Below, in pieces: positions 40,512-48,390 of a stretch of DNA of 64,000 nt (within the stretch, counting starts at the first letter, position 1; each line of letters starts with the position of its first letter). Made by a program: the position numbers and the translations under genes. The notes beneath the pieces were generated by a model. It had not been told where the DNA came from, did no database searches, and saw nothing but the letters and a program-made list of their open reading frames with translations. The DNA lies in contig NZ_RSEB01000001.1 in assembly GCF_003933745.1 (NCBI RefSeq), forward strand, positions 62,001-126,000. Direction: 5' to 3'. This DNA is from Glycomyces terrestris. Lineage in GTDB: Bacteria > Actinomycetota > Actinomycetes > Mycobacteriales > Micromonosporaceae.

Positions 40512-42062
40512 CTATCGCGGCCCGGCGCGGGACCGTTCCTCGGTTTCGGCGATGGCGACGATGCGGCGGGCCATGCCGGAGAACACGAGGCCGTGGAAGG
40601 GGAGCACCGCGAGCCAGTAGAGGCGTCCGGCGAGGCCGCGCGGGAAGAACACGGCCCGTTGGCGGTAGCGGGTGGCGGCGCCGGGTTCGCAGGCGAGGTC
40701 GAGCCAGGCGAGGCCGGGCAGTCGCATCTCGGCTCGGAGGCGCAGGAGGCGCCCGGGCTCGCAGACCTCGACGCGCCAGAAGTCGATGCCGTCGCCGACG
40801 CTCACGCGGGAGCGGCTGCGGCGTCCGCGTCGGAGGCCGACGCCGCCGAACGCGCGGTCGCCCCAGCCGCGGGCGGCCCACAGCAGAGGCGTGGAGTACC
40901 AGCCGTTCTCGCCCCCGATGCCGGCGATCACGCGCCACAGCGCTTCGGGGCTCGCGGTGGTGGCGACAGTGCGCTCGTCGGTGTAGACGACGCGGCCGGA
41001 CCATTCGGGATCGCCGGGCAGCGGGTCGCTCGGGGCGCGGGCGACGGTGGCGTCGACCCAGCTGGTCTCGACCCGGTCGACCTCGATCCGGCCGAGGGCG
41101 AGGCGCAGGGCCTCGTCGTAGCGGAGGAGGCCGCCGGGCGGGGGCGGAATGAGGGTGTCGATGCGGTGGTCGTGCATGACGCAGTCGTGCTGGAGCGATT
41201 CGACGAGCGGGCGGGCCAGGTTGCGGGGCACGGGCGTCACGAGCCCGACCCAGTGCGAGGCGAGGCGCGGGGTGAGGACCGGAAGGGCGAGGACGCAGCG
41301 GGGCGGCAGTCCGGCGACGCGGGCGTACCCGTTCATCATCTGGTCGTAGCGCAGCACGTCGGGTCCGCCGATGTCGAAGGCGCCGTCGGCGCCGTCGGTG
41401 CGCAGTGCGGCGAGGAGGTAGTGGAGGACGTCGCGGACCGCGATGGGCTGGATGCGGTTGCGGACCCAGCGCGGGGCGGTCATCACCGGGAGCACCTCGG
41501 TCAGGTGCCGGATCATCTCGAAGGAGGCCGAGCCCGATCCGATGACGACGCCGGCCTGGAGGACGAGTACCGGCACGCCGGAGCGCTGGAGGATCTCGCC
41601 GACCTCGCGCCGCGACGCCAGGTGCGGCGACAGCGGCCCGGTGCGCGGGGAGAGCCCGCCGAGGTACACCACGCGCTCGACGCCCGCGGCCGCGGCGGCG
41701 CGGGCGACGTTGCGGGCGATGAGCCGGTCGCGCCGCTCGAAGTCGCGGCGGTCGGTCATCGAGTGGACCAGGTGGTACACGAAGCGGACGCCGTCCGCGG
41801 CCGACCGCACCGCCGCGGGGTCGGCGGCGTCGCCCGCCGCAACCTCGACGTCCGCCGATGCGAGGCCGCGCGCGCGTTCGGGCCGTCTGGTGAGGACCCT
41901 GACCCGGTATCCGGCGTTCAGGAGCCGCGGCAGCAGCCGCCCGCCGATGTACCCGGTCGCCCCGAGCAGCAGCACGAGCGGGCGCGGCTCCCCCGCGCGG
42001 GTCGGCGCCCAGCGGTACGCGGGCTCGCGCCCGCTCGGCGCCGTCAGATCCGGCCCGCCCAT
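40512..42062 (-). CDS. SDR-DUF2867 fusion protein
   Basis: This 516-residue protein joins an N-terminal NAD(P)-binding extended/atypical SDR (about 25-330; GATGYIGGRLLPRLLNAGYRVRVLTR at 33 onwards, YLGGLSP near 148) to a C-terminal DUF2867 domain (about 345-510; a START-like fold with ENGWYSTPLLWAARGWGDRAFGGVGLRRGRR and FHGLVFSGMARRI). Such fusions are common in actinomycetes and often lie near carotenoid or photolyase genes. It is on the same strand as idi, 150 bp upstream, and could be co-transcribed. The reaction is unknown; possibly lipid or isoprenoid-related. Confidence 0.82.
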   Translation of the reverse strand: MGGPDLTAPSGREPAYRWAPTRAGEPRPLVLLLGATGYIGGRLLPRLLNAGYRVRVLTRRPERARGLASADVEVAAGDAADPAAVRSAADGVRFVYHLVHSMTDRRDFERRDRLIARNVARAAAAAGVERVVYLGGLSPRTGPLSPHLASRREVGEILQRSGVPVLVLQAGVVIGSGSASFEMIRHLTEVLPVMTAPRWVRNRIQPIAVRDVLHYLLAALRTDGADGAFDIGGPDVLRYDQMMNGYARVAGLPPRCVLALPVLTPRLASHWVGLVTPVPRNLARPLVESLQHDCVMHDHRIDTLIPPPPGGLLRYDEALRLALGRIEVDRVETSWVDATVARAPSDPLPGDPEWSGRVVYTDERTVATTASPEALWRVIAGIGGENGWYSTPLLWAARGWGDRAFGGVGLRRGRRSRSRVSVGDGIDFWRVEVCEPGRLLRLRAEMRLPGLAWLDLACEPGAATRYRQRAVFFPRGLAGRLYWLAVLPFHGLVFSGMARRIVAIAETEERSRAGPR

Positions 42063-42423
42063 CCGCGCCTCCCCGCCGCCGTGCGCGCACGGCTCCTCCA
42101 GGGCAGCTTATGGGAGCGGACCGCTGGTCGTCCCGGTCACGGCCGGAATGCCGCCGTTCCGCGCCGGGCGGCGGTCACTCCGCGAATGCCTCGGGGTGGA
42201 GGCCGGCGGCGATGGTCCGGACGGCGTCGATGTTGCCGAGGGAACCGGAATGCAAACCGGTCTCATTATCGACTGTGAGCCGAGCGGGCTGCGCCGCAGC
42301 GCGGCGGGCCCGGTGAGACCGGGATCCGTCCGCGCGGCCGGGCGGCGGCCGGGGGCGGCGGGCCGTGGGAGGATCCTCGAGGGCGCCGGACGCGGGCGCC
42401 GGGGAGCGGCGAAGGGGGATCGC
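42063..42423. other. intergenic region between divergent genes
   Basis: The region holds one doubtful small reading frame on the minus strand (42255-42175, TTG start, 26 residues ending in AAGLHPEAFAE) and an AT-rich TCATTATCG around 42263. That half resembles an iron-box arm but has no matching partner. No strong promoter or hairpin is clear. Confidence 0.35.
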
Positions 42424-43257
42424 GTGACGGATCAGGCCGAGTCCTCGGTGCTCCTGTTCGGCTGCGGGAAGGTCGGTGTGCGGCTCGGCGAGCGGCTCGC
42501 CGCGTCAGGGCGGCGCGTGGTCGCGGTGCGCCGCCGCGTCGAGGCGCTCCCGCCTTCGTTCACCGGGATCGCGCTCGACTACCGCCGGCCCTTCACCGCC
42601 GCGCTGCCGCATGTGGACTCGGTGGTCGTCACGCTGACGCCCGACCGGTCCGAGGCCGACGCGCCCGACCTCGTGAGCCCGCTGCGCAGGCTCGCGGCGG
42701 CGCTGCCCGCGCGGCCGCGGCGCGTGATCCTGGTGTCCTCGACCGGCGTCTTCGCCGGCGATCCGCGGACCCGGCCGCTCACCGAGGCCGACGAGCCGCG
42801 GCCCGCGAGCGGACGCGCGCAAGCGCTCCTGGACAGCGAGAACGAGGCCCGGCGCCGCTTCGGCGCGGTCGTCCTCCGCCCGGCGGGGATCTACGGGCCG
42901 GGACGCGAGCACCTGATCCGCCAGGTGGCGCGCGGCGTCCCGATCGACCGCAACCGGCGCACCAACCGCATCCACGAGACCGACCTCGTGCGGACCCTGC
43001 ACGAGCTGCTGCGCACGCCGTCACCGCCGTCCACACTGCACGCGGTCGACGGCCGCCCCGCGACCCGCGGCGAGGTCGCCGACCACATCGCGCGTCTGCT
43101 GCACGTCCCGCCGCCGCCCGCGCTGGACACGGAGCCGAGCGGCCACGTCCTCTCCGGCGCGCGCCTGGCGTCGTTCCTCGGCGCGCTGCGGTACCCGGAC
43201 TACCGCTCAGGCTACGCCGAGATCGTCGCGGCCGGGGACGCCGGCCGCTGGGTGTGA
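42424..43257 (+). CDS. NAD(P)-binding SDR (YeeZ-like)
   Basis: This 277-residue protein has the Rossmann start VLLFGCGKVGVRLGERLAASGRRVVAVRRR (about residues 9-38) with the GxGxxG-like motif GCGKVG. ILVSSTGVFAG and VVLRPAGIYGPGR (about 103-113 and 150-162) follow, typical of the YeeZ-like extended SDR group that lacks the classical Tyr-Lys pair. GTG 42424 is supported by AAGGGGG 7 nt upstream. It stands alone, divergent from the SDR-DUF2867 gene. The substrate is unknown. Confidence 0.83.
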   Translation: MTDQAESSVLLFGCGKVGVRLGERLAASGRRVVAVRRRVEALPPSFTGIALDYRRPFTAALPHVDSVVVTLTPDRSEADAPDLVSPLRRLAAALPARPRRVILVSSTGVFAGDPRTRPLTEADEPRPASGRAQALLDSENEARRRFGAVVLRPAGIYGPGREHLIRQVARGVPIDRNRRTNRIHETDLVRTLHELLRTPSPPSTLHAVDGRPATRGEVADHIARLLHVPPPPALDTEPSGHVLSGARLASFLGALRYPDYRSGYAEIVAAGDAGRWV

Positions 43258-43318
43258 GCTGAGCGCGGGCGGTGCGGTCGGCGCTCCCCCCGCTGGCGCG
43301 TCGCCGGAGGCGGGCGTC

Positions 43319-43347
43319 GAGCGGCACTCCGTTTCGGAGTGCCGCTC
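43319..43347. terminator. 13-bp perfect hairpin
   Basis: GAGCGGCACTCCG and CGGAGTGCCGCTC enclose a TTT loop. The hairpin lies between the convergent stops at 43257 and 43387 and probably serves both directions. Confidence 0.75.
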
Positions 43348-43386
43348 CTGCTCCTGGTCGCCGCGTTCGCCTCGGGGCGAGCGGTG

Positions 43387-44796
43387 TCAGTCCGCGGGGA
43401 TCGCGGGGACCGCGTCCGCGTCGTACACCGGCGCGGGCATCGAGCGGAGGAGGTCGCCGAGCTCGTCGGCGCCGACCGGGGCGTCCGCCTGCGTGAAGGC
43501 GCCGACGGCCCAGCCGTCGGGGTCGAACCTGACGACCTCCAACCAGTTCACACCGGCCGGGCCTTCGGCGAACACCCACAGGGTGCCGTCGTCGTCGGTC
43601 GCCTGCGTGCAGGTGAAGCCCTCGCGGCACACGACCGGGAACGGGCCGCGCTCGACCAGGTCGGCGACGCCGGGGATCCAGCCTCCCGGCAGGTAGTAGG
43701 TCAGGTCGAACCCGACGTCGCCGTCCGCGCCCGGGTACTGGCCGGCGGCGGTGTAGGCGCGTGTGACGACGGCGCCGTACCCGGTCTCGCCCAGCTGCAC
43801 GGCGGTCGCGGCGCCGAGGACCCCATCGGGGTGGACGCCGGACAGCGCAGTCCCGGCGGCCTCCATCGTGGACAGGGCGTCGGGCTCGGCCGCGTCCTCC
43901 CACTCGGGGTCGTGGGTCCAGCCGGCGGGGACCTCGACGAGGTCGCCCACGGGGGCCAGGCCCGTGGTGTCGAAGTCGAACTCCGGCATGGCCTCGACGG
44001 CCGCGGTGAAGTCCTCCATCGCGATCGCGTACTCCGGTTCGGGTCCGTGGCACCCCATGTCCCAGACCACGCGGAGGCCCGTCCCGTTGGGGTAGGCGAC
44101 GGCGGCTTCGTACGCGCACTCGTGGTCGACGGCGTACAGGGTCCGGCCGTCCTCGAGCTCGGTCGTGGTCAGCTCGTCGGTCCAGTCGGCGCCGTCGTAC
44201 CACGGTGCGCCGCTGGCACTGATGAGGTGCTGCGGGAACACCTGCTCGGTGGCCGGCCCCGGTTCGGGCGTCCAGCCGCCGGGCAGCAGCGCCTCGATCC
44301 GCAGGACCGTGTCCTCGGGGGCCTGTCCGCCCTCGGGCAGGATCTGGGAGACGAAGGAGCGCAGCCAGGTCTGACCGTAGTTCCCGGGCGTCTGCACCGA
44401 CCCGAAGCCGAACTCCGGCTCCTCCCCCGCGGCGGTCAGGCCCGCCTCGGCGAGCAGGGTCCCGAAGGCTGTGGCCGCGGCATCGTCCAGTTGCGCGCGC
44501 TCCTCGTCGGTGCCGAACTCCTCGTCGGGTTCGAACGGGTACCCGGCGGTCTCGGGGTCGTCGACGCCGCCGGCGGGGACGCGGTCCTCGACCGGCAGAC
44601 CCGCCAGGGACAGTGCCAGCACCGCGGCCACGGCGGCGACGCCGGCGGCGACCGCACCGCCGAGGGCGGCGGACCGGCGCCGGCGCGCCCGGTAGCCTTC
44701 GCGGACGATCAGGTCGACGTCGATGTCGGGAGCACCGGCATCGAGGTGCTCGGTCGTGCCGCGAAGCAGGGCCAGCGTGTCTTCGTACGAGTTCAT
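43387..44796 (-). CDS. membrane-anchored protein paired with SigE-family ECF factor
   Basis: This 469-residue protein has a short cytosolic N-terminus (about 40 residues), one membrane helix (about 41-66, SAALGGAVAAGVAAVAAVLALSLAGL) and a large acidic outer domain. I do not recognise the outer domain; it shows two copies of a L(P)GGW-P motif (LLPGGWTPEPG and YLPGGWIPGV), suggesting an internal duplication, and several Cys residues that could pair. The topology and the 17-nt gap to the sigma factor gene suggest an anti-sigma or sensor partner. No zinc-binding HxxxCxxC is present. ATG 44796 has GAGGAAGG close upstream. Confidence 0.7.
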   Translation of the reverse strand: MNSYEDTLALLRGTTEHLDAGAPDIDVDLIVREGYRARRRRSAALGGAVAAGVAAVAAVLALSLAGLPVEDRVPAGGVDDPETAGYPFEPDEEFGTDEERAQLDDAAATAFGTLLAEAGLTAAGEEPEFGFGSVQTPGNYGQTWLRSFVSQILPEGGQAPEDTVLRIEALLPGGWTPEPGPATEQVFPQHLISASGAPWYDGADWTDELTTTELEDGRTLYAVDHECAYEAAVAYPNGTGLRVVWDMGCHGPEPEYAIAMEDFTAAVEAMPEFDFDTTGLAPVGDLVEVPAGWTHDPEWEDAAEPDALSTMEAAGTALSGVHPDGVLGAATAVQLGETGYGAVVTRAYTAAGQYPGADGDVGFDLTYYLPGGWIPGVADLVERGPFPVVCREGFTCTQATDDDGTLWVFAEGPAGVNWLEVVRFDPDGWAVGAFTQADAPVGADELGDLLRSMPAPVYDADAVPAIPAD

Positions 44797-44813
44797 GGTG
44801 CCTTCCTCAGCAG

Positions 44814-45326
44814 TCAAACGAGATTGATCAGCGCCGACGGCGCGAGGACCTCGCGCAGCCGTTTGAGTCCCTTGGCGGTCTGGCTCTTCACGGTCCCGGC
44901 CGAGCAGCCCAGCGCGGCAGCGGTGTCCTCGACCGACAGGTCCTCGCAGAACCGCAGGACGAGGGTGGCCCGCTGCCGCTGCGGCAGCAGCGCCAGCGCG
45001 TCGATGACCTCCTGGAGCCGGCCGTCGTCGTCGGGCGGCGCCTCCGGGCGGGCGGGCGGCGTCTCGCTGCTGGCGCGCTCGCGGCGCACCCAGGCCAGGC
45101 GGCGGTGCGAGAAGAAGACGTTGATCACGATGCGGCGCGCGTACGCGGGCGCTCCGCCCGGATCGACGCGCTTCCACGCCGCGAACAGCCTGATCAACGC
45201 GGTCTGCACGAGGTCGTCGGCCTGGAACCAGTCGCCGCACAGCAGGTACGCCTGCCTGCGGAGCGCGCTCCTGTGCGCGACGGTGAAGGCCCGGAACTCG
45301 GCCTCCTGCTGCTCTCTGGTCTGCAC
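44814..45326 (-). CDS. SigE-family ECF sigma factor
   Basis: This 170-residue sigma factor is of the actinobacterial SigE-family type (short, about 170 residues). Region 2 is at about 10-75 (EFRAFTVAHRSALRRQAYLLCGDWFQADDLVQTALIRLFAAW, ARRIVINVFFSHRR). Region 4 is at about 105-160 (LALLPQRQRATLVLRFCEDLSVEDTAAALGCSAGTVKSQTAKGLKRL). GTG 45326 has GAAGAGG 5 nt upstream. The next gene, 17 nt downstream, encodes a membrane protein that may act as its regulator. Confidence 0.9.
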   Translation of the reverse strand: MQTREQQEAEFRAFTVAHRSALRRQAYLLCGDWFQADDLVQTALIRLFAAWKRVDPGGAPAYARRIVINVFFSHRRLAWVRRERASSETPPARPEAPPDDDGRLQEVIDALALLPQRQRATLVLRFCEDLSVEDTAAALGCSAGTVKSQTAKGLKRLREVLAPSALINLV

Positions 45327-45526
45327 GTGGCCTCTTCTCTGGTGACGGGTGGCGGGGTCCGGCCCGCCCGCTCGGTGGATGCGGCGAGGCCCGACACCGT
45401 ATGTACCGCTGCGCCGGGTCCGTGAGGTTGCCGGTTTCGGTGCCTGGTTTCGGAGCGGCGGCCCGCATCGCGCGAAAGGGGCGAAAACGGGTCGACACCG
45501 GCGCGGGGGTGTACGACGCTGGCCGC

Positions 45527-46264
45527 ATGACTTCAAGTGAGATCTGGGACGCGGAGACGGCCCGCACGTACGACACCCCCGGTGAGGGCATGTTCGCGCC
45601 GGAGGTCCTCGACCCCGCCGTGGACCGGCTCGCCGAACTCGCCGCCGGCGGGCGGGCGCTGGAGTTCGCGGTCGGCACCGGCCGCGTGGCCGTGCCGCTG
45701 TCCGAGCGCGGCGTGCCCGTCGCCGGAATCGAGCTGTCCGAGGCGATGATCGAGCGGCTTCGGGCCAAAGTGGACGAGAGCGTGATCCCGGTCGTCCAGG
45801 GCGACATGGCGACCGCACGGGTCGAGGGCGAGTTCTCGCTGGTGTACGTGGTCTACAACTCGATCTCGAACCTGGTCACCCAGGACGAGCAGGTCGAGTG
45901 CTTCCGCAACGCCGCCGCCCACCTCGGCCCCGGCGGCCGGTTCGCGGTCGAGCTCGGCGTCCCGGGGATCACGCACACGTCCCCGGGGACCGGCGCGGCG
46001 GTGTTCGCCGTCAAGCCCGGCTACATGGGCGTCGACGTGTACGACGTCCTGAACCAGCGCCTCGTCTCCCACCACTTCCGGTTCGACGAGGGCCGCCGGG
46101 CACGGCTCGGGCGGAGCTCCCAGCGGTACGTCTGGCCGTCGGAACTCGACCTGATGGCGCGCCTGGCCGGCTTCGAACTCGAATCGCGCCACGCCGACTG
46201 GAGGGGCGCCGAGTTCACCGCCGAGTCGCGCTCGCACGTCTCGGTGTACCGGCTGCCGGCCTGA
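45527..46264 (+). CDS. class I SAM-dependent methyltransferase
   Basis: This is a soluble methyltransferase of 245 residues. SAM motif I is in ALEFAVGTGRVAVPL (about 43-57), motif II acid in VAGIELSEAMIERL (about 64-77), and a motif near 88-110 (GDMATARVEGEFSLVYVVYNSISNL) resembles type-11/25 methyltransferases. The C-terminus ends with a mixed beta block. No ribosome site is seen before ATG 45527, so it may be leaderless, with GTACGAC/GACGCT just upstream as a -10. The acceptor is unknown. The downstream VOC gene is 74 bp away on the same strand with its own promoter-like element. Confidence 0.83.
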   Translation: MTSSEIWDAETARTYDTPGEGMFAPEVLDPAVDRLAELAAGGRALEFAVGTGRVAVPLSERGVPVAGIELSEAMIERLRAKVDESVIPVVQGDMATARVEGEFSLVYVVYNSISNLVTQDEQVECFRNAAAHLGPGGRFAVELGVPGITHTSPGTGAAVFAVKPGYMGVDVYDVLNQRLVSHHFRFDEGRRARLGRSSQRYVWPSELDLMARLAGFELESRHADWRGAEFTAESRSHVSVYRLPA

Positions 46265-46272
46265 GGCTTTTC

Positions 46273-46300
46273 GGAACGTATAATTCCGTTCTGATATACT
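46273..46300 (+). promoter_or_regulatory. AT-rich palindromic promoter region
   Basis: GAACG-TATAATTC-CGTTC (46274-46291) is an inverted repeat enclosing a perfect TATAAT (46279-46284). A second -10 like TATACT follows at 46295-46300. It is very AT-rich for this genome. A repressor binding here would block the VOC gene promoter. No good -35 is visible. Confidence 0.5.
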
Positions 46301-46338
46301 GGGCGGGACGGACGCTCCAGCGGAGGAAGGACCATGCC

Positions 46339-46830
46339 ATGACCACCAGACCCGACCCGATCCCCGAGGGGTACGGCACCGTGACCCCTTGGATCATCAC
46401 CAAGGACACCGCGGCGGTCATCGACTTCCTCAAGGCCGCGTTCGACGCCGAGGAACTCGGCCGCGTCGAGGGCGCCGAGCCGGGCTCGATCGGCCATGCG
46501 GAGGTCCGCATCGGCACCTCGATCGTGATGATGTTCGACTCGCCGTTCACGGTCGAGACGCCCGCCATGCTGCGCCTGTACGTCGCCGACGCCGCGGCTG
46601 CGCTCCAGCGCGCCGTCGGCGCCGGCGCGGCCGTCGTGACCCCGGTGACCGACGTCCAGGCCTGGGGCGACCGCATCGCCCGGGTCAGAGACCCGATCGG
46701 CAACCTCTACTGGCTCCAGGAGCGGGTCGAGGAGGTCACCGAGCAGGAGCTGGGCCGCCGGTTCGCAGACCCGAAGTACCACAAGGCGATGGAGCAGACC
46801 CAGGTCATGGACGCGCCCGGCCTGTCCTGA
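46339..46830 (+). CDS. VOC-family (PhnB/glyoxalase-like) protein
   Basis: This 163-residue vicinal-oxygen-chelate fold protein has the repeated beta-alpha-beta-beta-beta pattern. VTPWIITKDTAAVIDFLKAAFDAEELGRV near the N-terminus is followed by GHAEVRIGTSIVMMFDS and later DRIARVRDPIGNLYWLQE, the typical PhnB-like ends. Members bind small molecules or confer resistance (bleomycin-type); function here is unknown. GAGGAAGG precedes ATG 46339 by 8 nt. A three-codon frame ATG-CCA-TGA at 46334 overlaps the start, probably by chance. Confidence 0.85.
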   Translation: MTTRPDPIPEGYGTVTPWIITKDTAAVIDFLKAAFDAEELGRVEGAEPGSIGHAEVRIGTSIVMMFDSPFTVETPAMLRLYVADAAAALQRAVGAGAAVVTPVTDVQAWGDRIARVRDPIGNLYWLQERVEEVTEQELGRRFADPKYHKAMEQTQVMDAPGLS

Positions 46831-46836
46831 CGGCAC

Positions 46837-46872
46837 GCGGCCGCCGCGGCCCGAACCGGTCGCGGCGGCCGC
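46837..46872. terminator. 12-bp perfect hairpin after the VOC gene
   Basis: GCGGCCGCCGCG (46837-46848) and CGCGGCGGCCGC (46861-46872) pair perfectly around a 12-nt loop, beginning 7 bp after the VOC stop. Confidence 0.65.
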
Positions 46873-47086
46873 CCGCCGTCGGGTCGGCTTCGCCCGGTCG
46901 AGGTCCGGTCCGCGAGGGGCTGTCGCAGGCGCCAGGTCCGGACCGGCGCGGCGGTCGTTCCGCCCTCCCGCGGGGCGGCCCGACCGGGTTCCGGCGCGGC
47001 GATCTGACGAGAAGTGCAGTGCGCCAGGCAGTGTCGCGCGACGCATTCCGGCGGAGACGCGGCTCGGGGGTGATAGACCTGACCCC

Positions 47087-48334
47087 ATGCCCGTTCCTGG
47101 CACCGCCTCCGCGACCGACGACCGCCGCCCGCCCGCAGGCGAGCGGGTGCCGCGGCGGGTCCTCATCGCGCTGTGCGCCACGCAGATCACCAGTTGGGGC
47201 GTGCTGTTCTACGCCCTGCCCGTCCTACTCGCCGACATCACCGCGGACACCGGCTGGTCGACCGCGGCCGTGATGGGCGCCTTCTCGATCGGGCTCGGCG
47301 CCTCCGCGCTCGCCGGGATCTGGATCGGCCACCTCCTCGACCGGCGCGGCCCCCGCCTGGTCATGACCGCCGGCTCGGTCGCGGCCGTGCTCGCGGTCGT
47401 CGGCATCGCGACCGCCCCGAACCTGTGGTGGTTCACCGCCGCCTGGGTCCTCTCGGGCGTCGCCCAGGCCGCCGTCCTCTACAAGCCCGCGTTCGCCGCC
47501 ATCACCGTCTGGTACGGCGCCCGGCGCGTCCGCGCGCTGACGATCGTCACGCTCGCCGGCGGCCTCGCCTCCACCGTCTTCGCCCCGCTCACCGCGTTCG
47601 TCAACGGCCACTTCGACTGGCGCGGCACCTACCTCGTGCTCGCCGTCGTGCTGGCCGCCCTCACCGTCCCCGCCCACGCCATCGCGCTCGATCCGCCCTG
47701 GCCCGCGCAGCCGCTCCACGCCGGCCGCGAAGCGGCGTTCGAAACCCCGGCGCTGGACCGCAGGCGGATCATCACCTCACCGGGGTTCGTCGCCCTCGCC
47801 GCCGCCATCGCCCTGACCGGGTTCGCGATGGGCACCTCCAACCTCTACCTCGTGCCGCTCATGACCGGCCGCGGCATGGACACCACCGTCGCCGCCTGGG
47901 CGCTCGGCCTCTGCGGCGCCGGCCAGCTGCTCGGACGCATCGCCTACGCCCCCATCGCGATCCGCACCGGCCCTACCGTCCGCGCCGTCGCGATCCTCGG
48001 CACCGGGGCCGCGATGCTGCTCGCCACCGCGCTCATCGCCGGACCCGTCCCGCTCGTCTTCGCCACGGTCGTCCTCCTGGGCGCCGCCCGCGGCGCCTTC
48101 ACCCTCTTGGACGCCACGGTCATCACCGACCGCTGGGGACCGCAGGGCTACGCCACCCTCCACGGCATCCTCACCGCACCCGCCACCGTCGCCCTCGCCT
48201 TGAGCCCCTGGGCCGGGGCCCACCTCGCCGCCTGGACCGGCGGTACCGCCCCGATGTTCACCCTCCTCGCCGCCCTCGCCGGGGTGGCGACCCTCATCGT
48301 CCTGGCGGAACGGATCATGAAGCGGCGCAACTGA
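47087..48334 (+). CDS. MFS transporter
   Basis: This 415-residue major facilitator has 12 predicted helices. The loop 2-3 motif is GHLLDRRGPRLVMTAGS (about 80-96). It opens with RRVLIALCATQITSWGVLFYALPVLLADI, typical of the OxlT/MCT-like and DHA3-like actinobacterial group. It is probably a proton-coupled exporter. No clear ribosome site precedes ATG 47087, though a -10-like ATAGAC lies at a leaderless distance. It is convergent with an EgtA-like gene. Confidence 0.83.
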   Translation: MPVPGTASATDDRRPPAGERVPRRVLIALCATQITSWGVLFYALPVLLADITADTGWSTAAVMGAFSIGLGASALAGIWIGHLLDRRGPRLVMTAGSVAAVLAVVGIATAPNLWWFTAAWVLSGVAQAAVLYKPAFAAITVWYGARRVRALTIVTLAGGLASTVFAPLTAFVNGHFDWRGTYLVLAVVLAALTVPAHAIALDPPWPAQPLHAGREAAFETPALDRRRIITSPGFVALAAAIALTGFAMGTSNLYLVPLMTGRGMDTTVAAWALGLCGAGQLLGRIAYAPIAIRTGPTVRAVAILGTGAAMLLATALIAGPVPLVFATVVLLGAARGAFTLLDATVITDRWGPQGYATLHGILTAPATVALALSPWAGAHLAAWTGGTAPMFTLLAALAGVATLIVLAERIMKRRN

Positions 48335-48390
48335 CCTCGCGAACGCGCACAGTACGGCCGCCCGACGCCGGCCGGGCGCGGGAGCGCCGG

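Noticed and set aside
42255-42275. Iron-box-like arm GATAATGA on the minus strand
   Set aside because: Only one half is present; no symmetric partner or consensus of 15 bp, so no metal control is claimed.
46334-46342. Three-codon frame ATG-CCA-TGA overlapping the VOC start as a minimal regulatory ORF
   Set aside because: Likely chance; the ribosome site spacing suits the longer gene.
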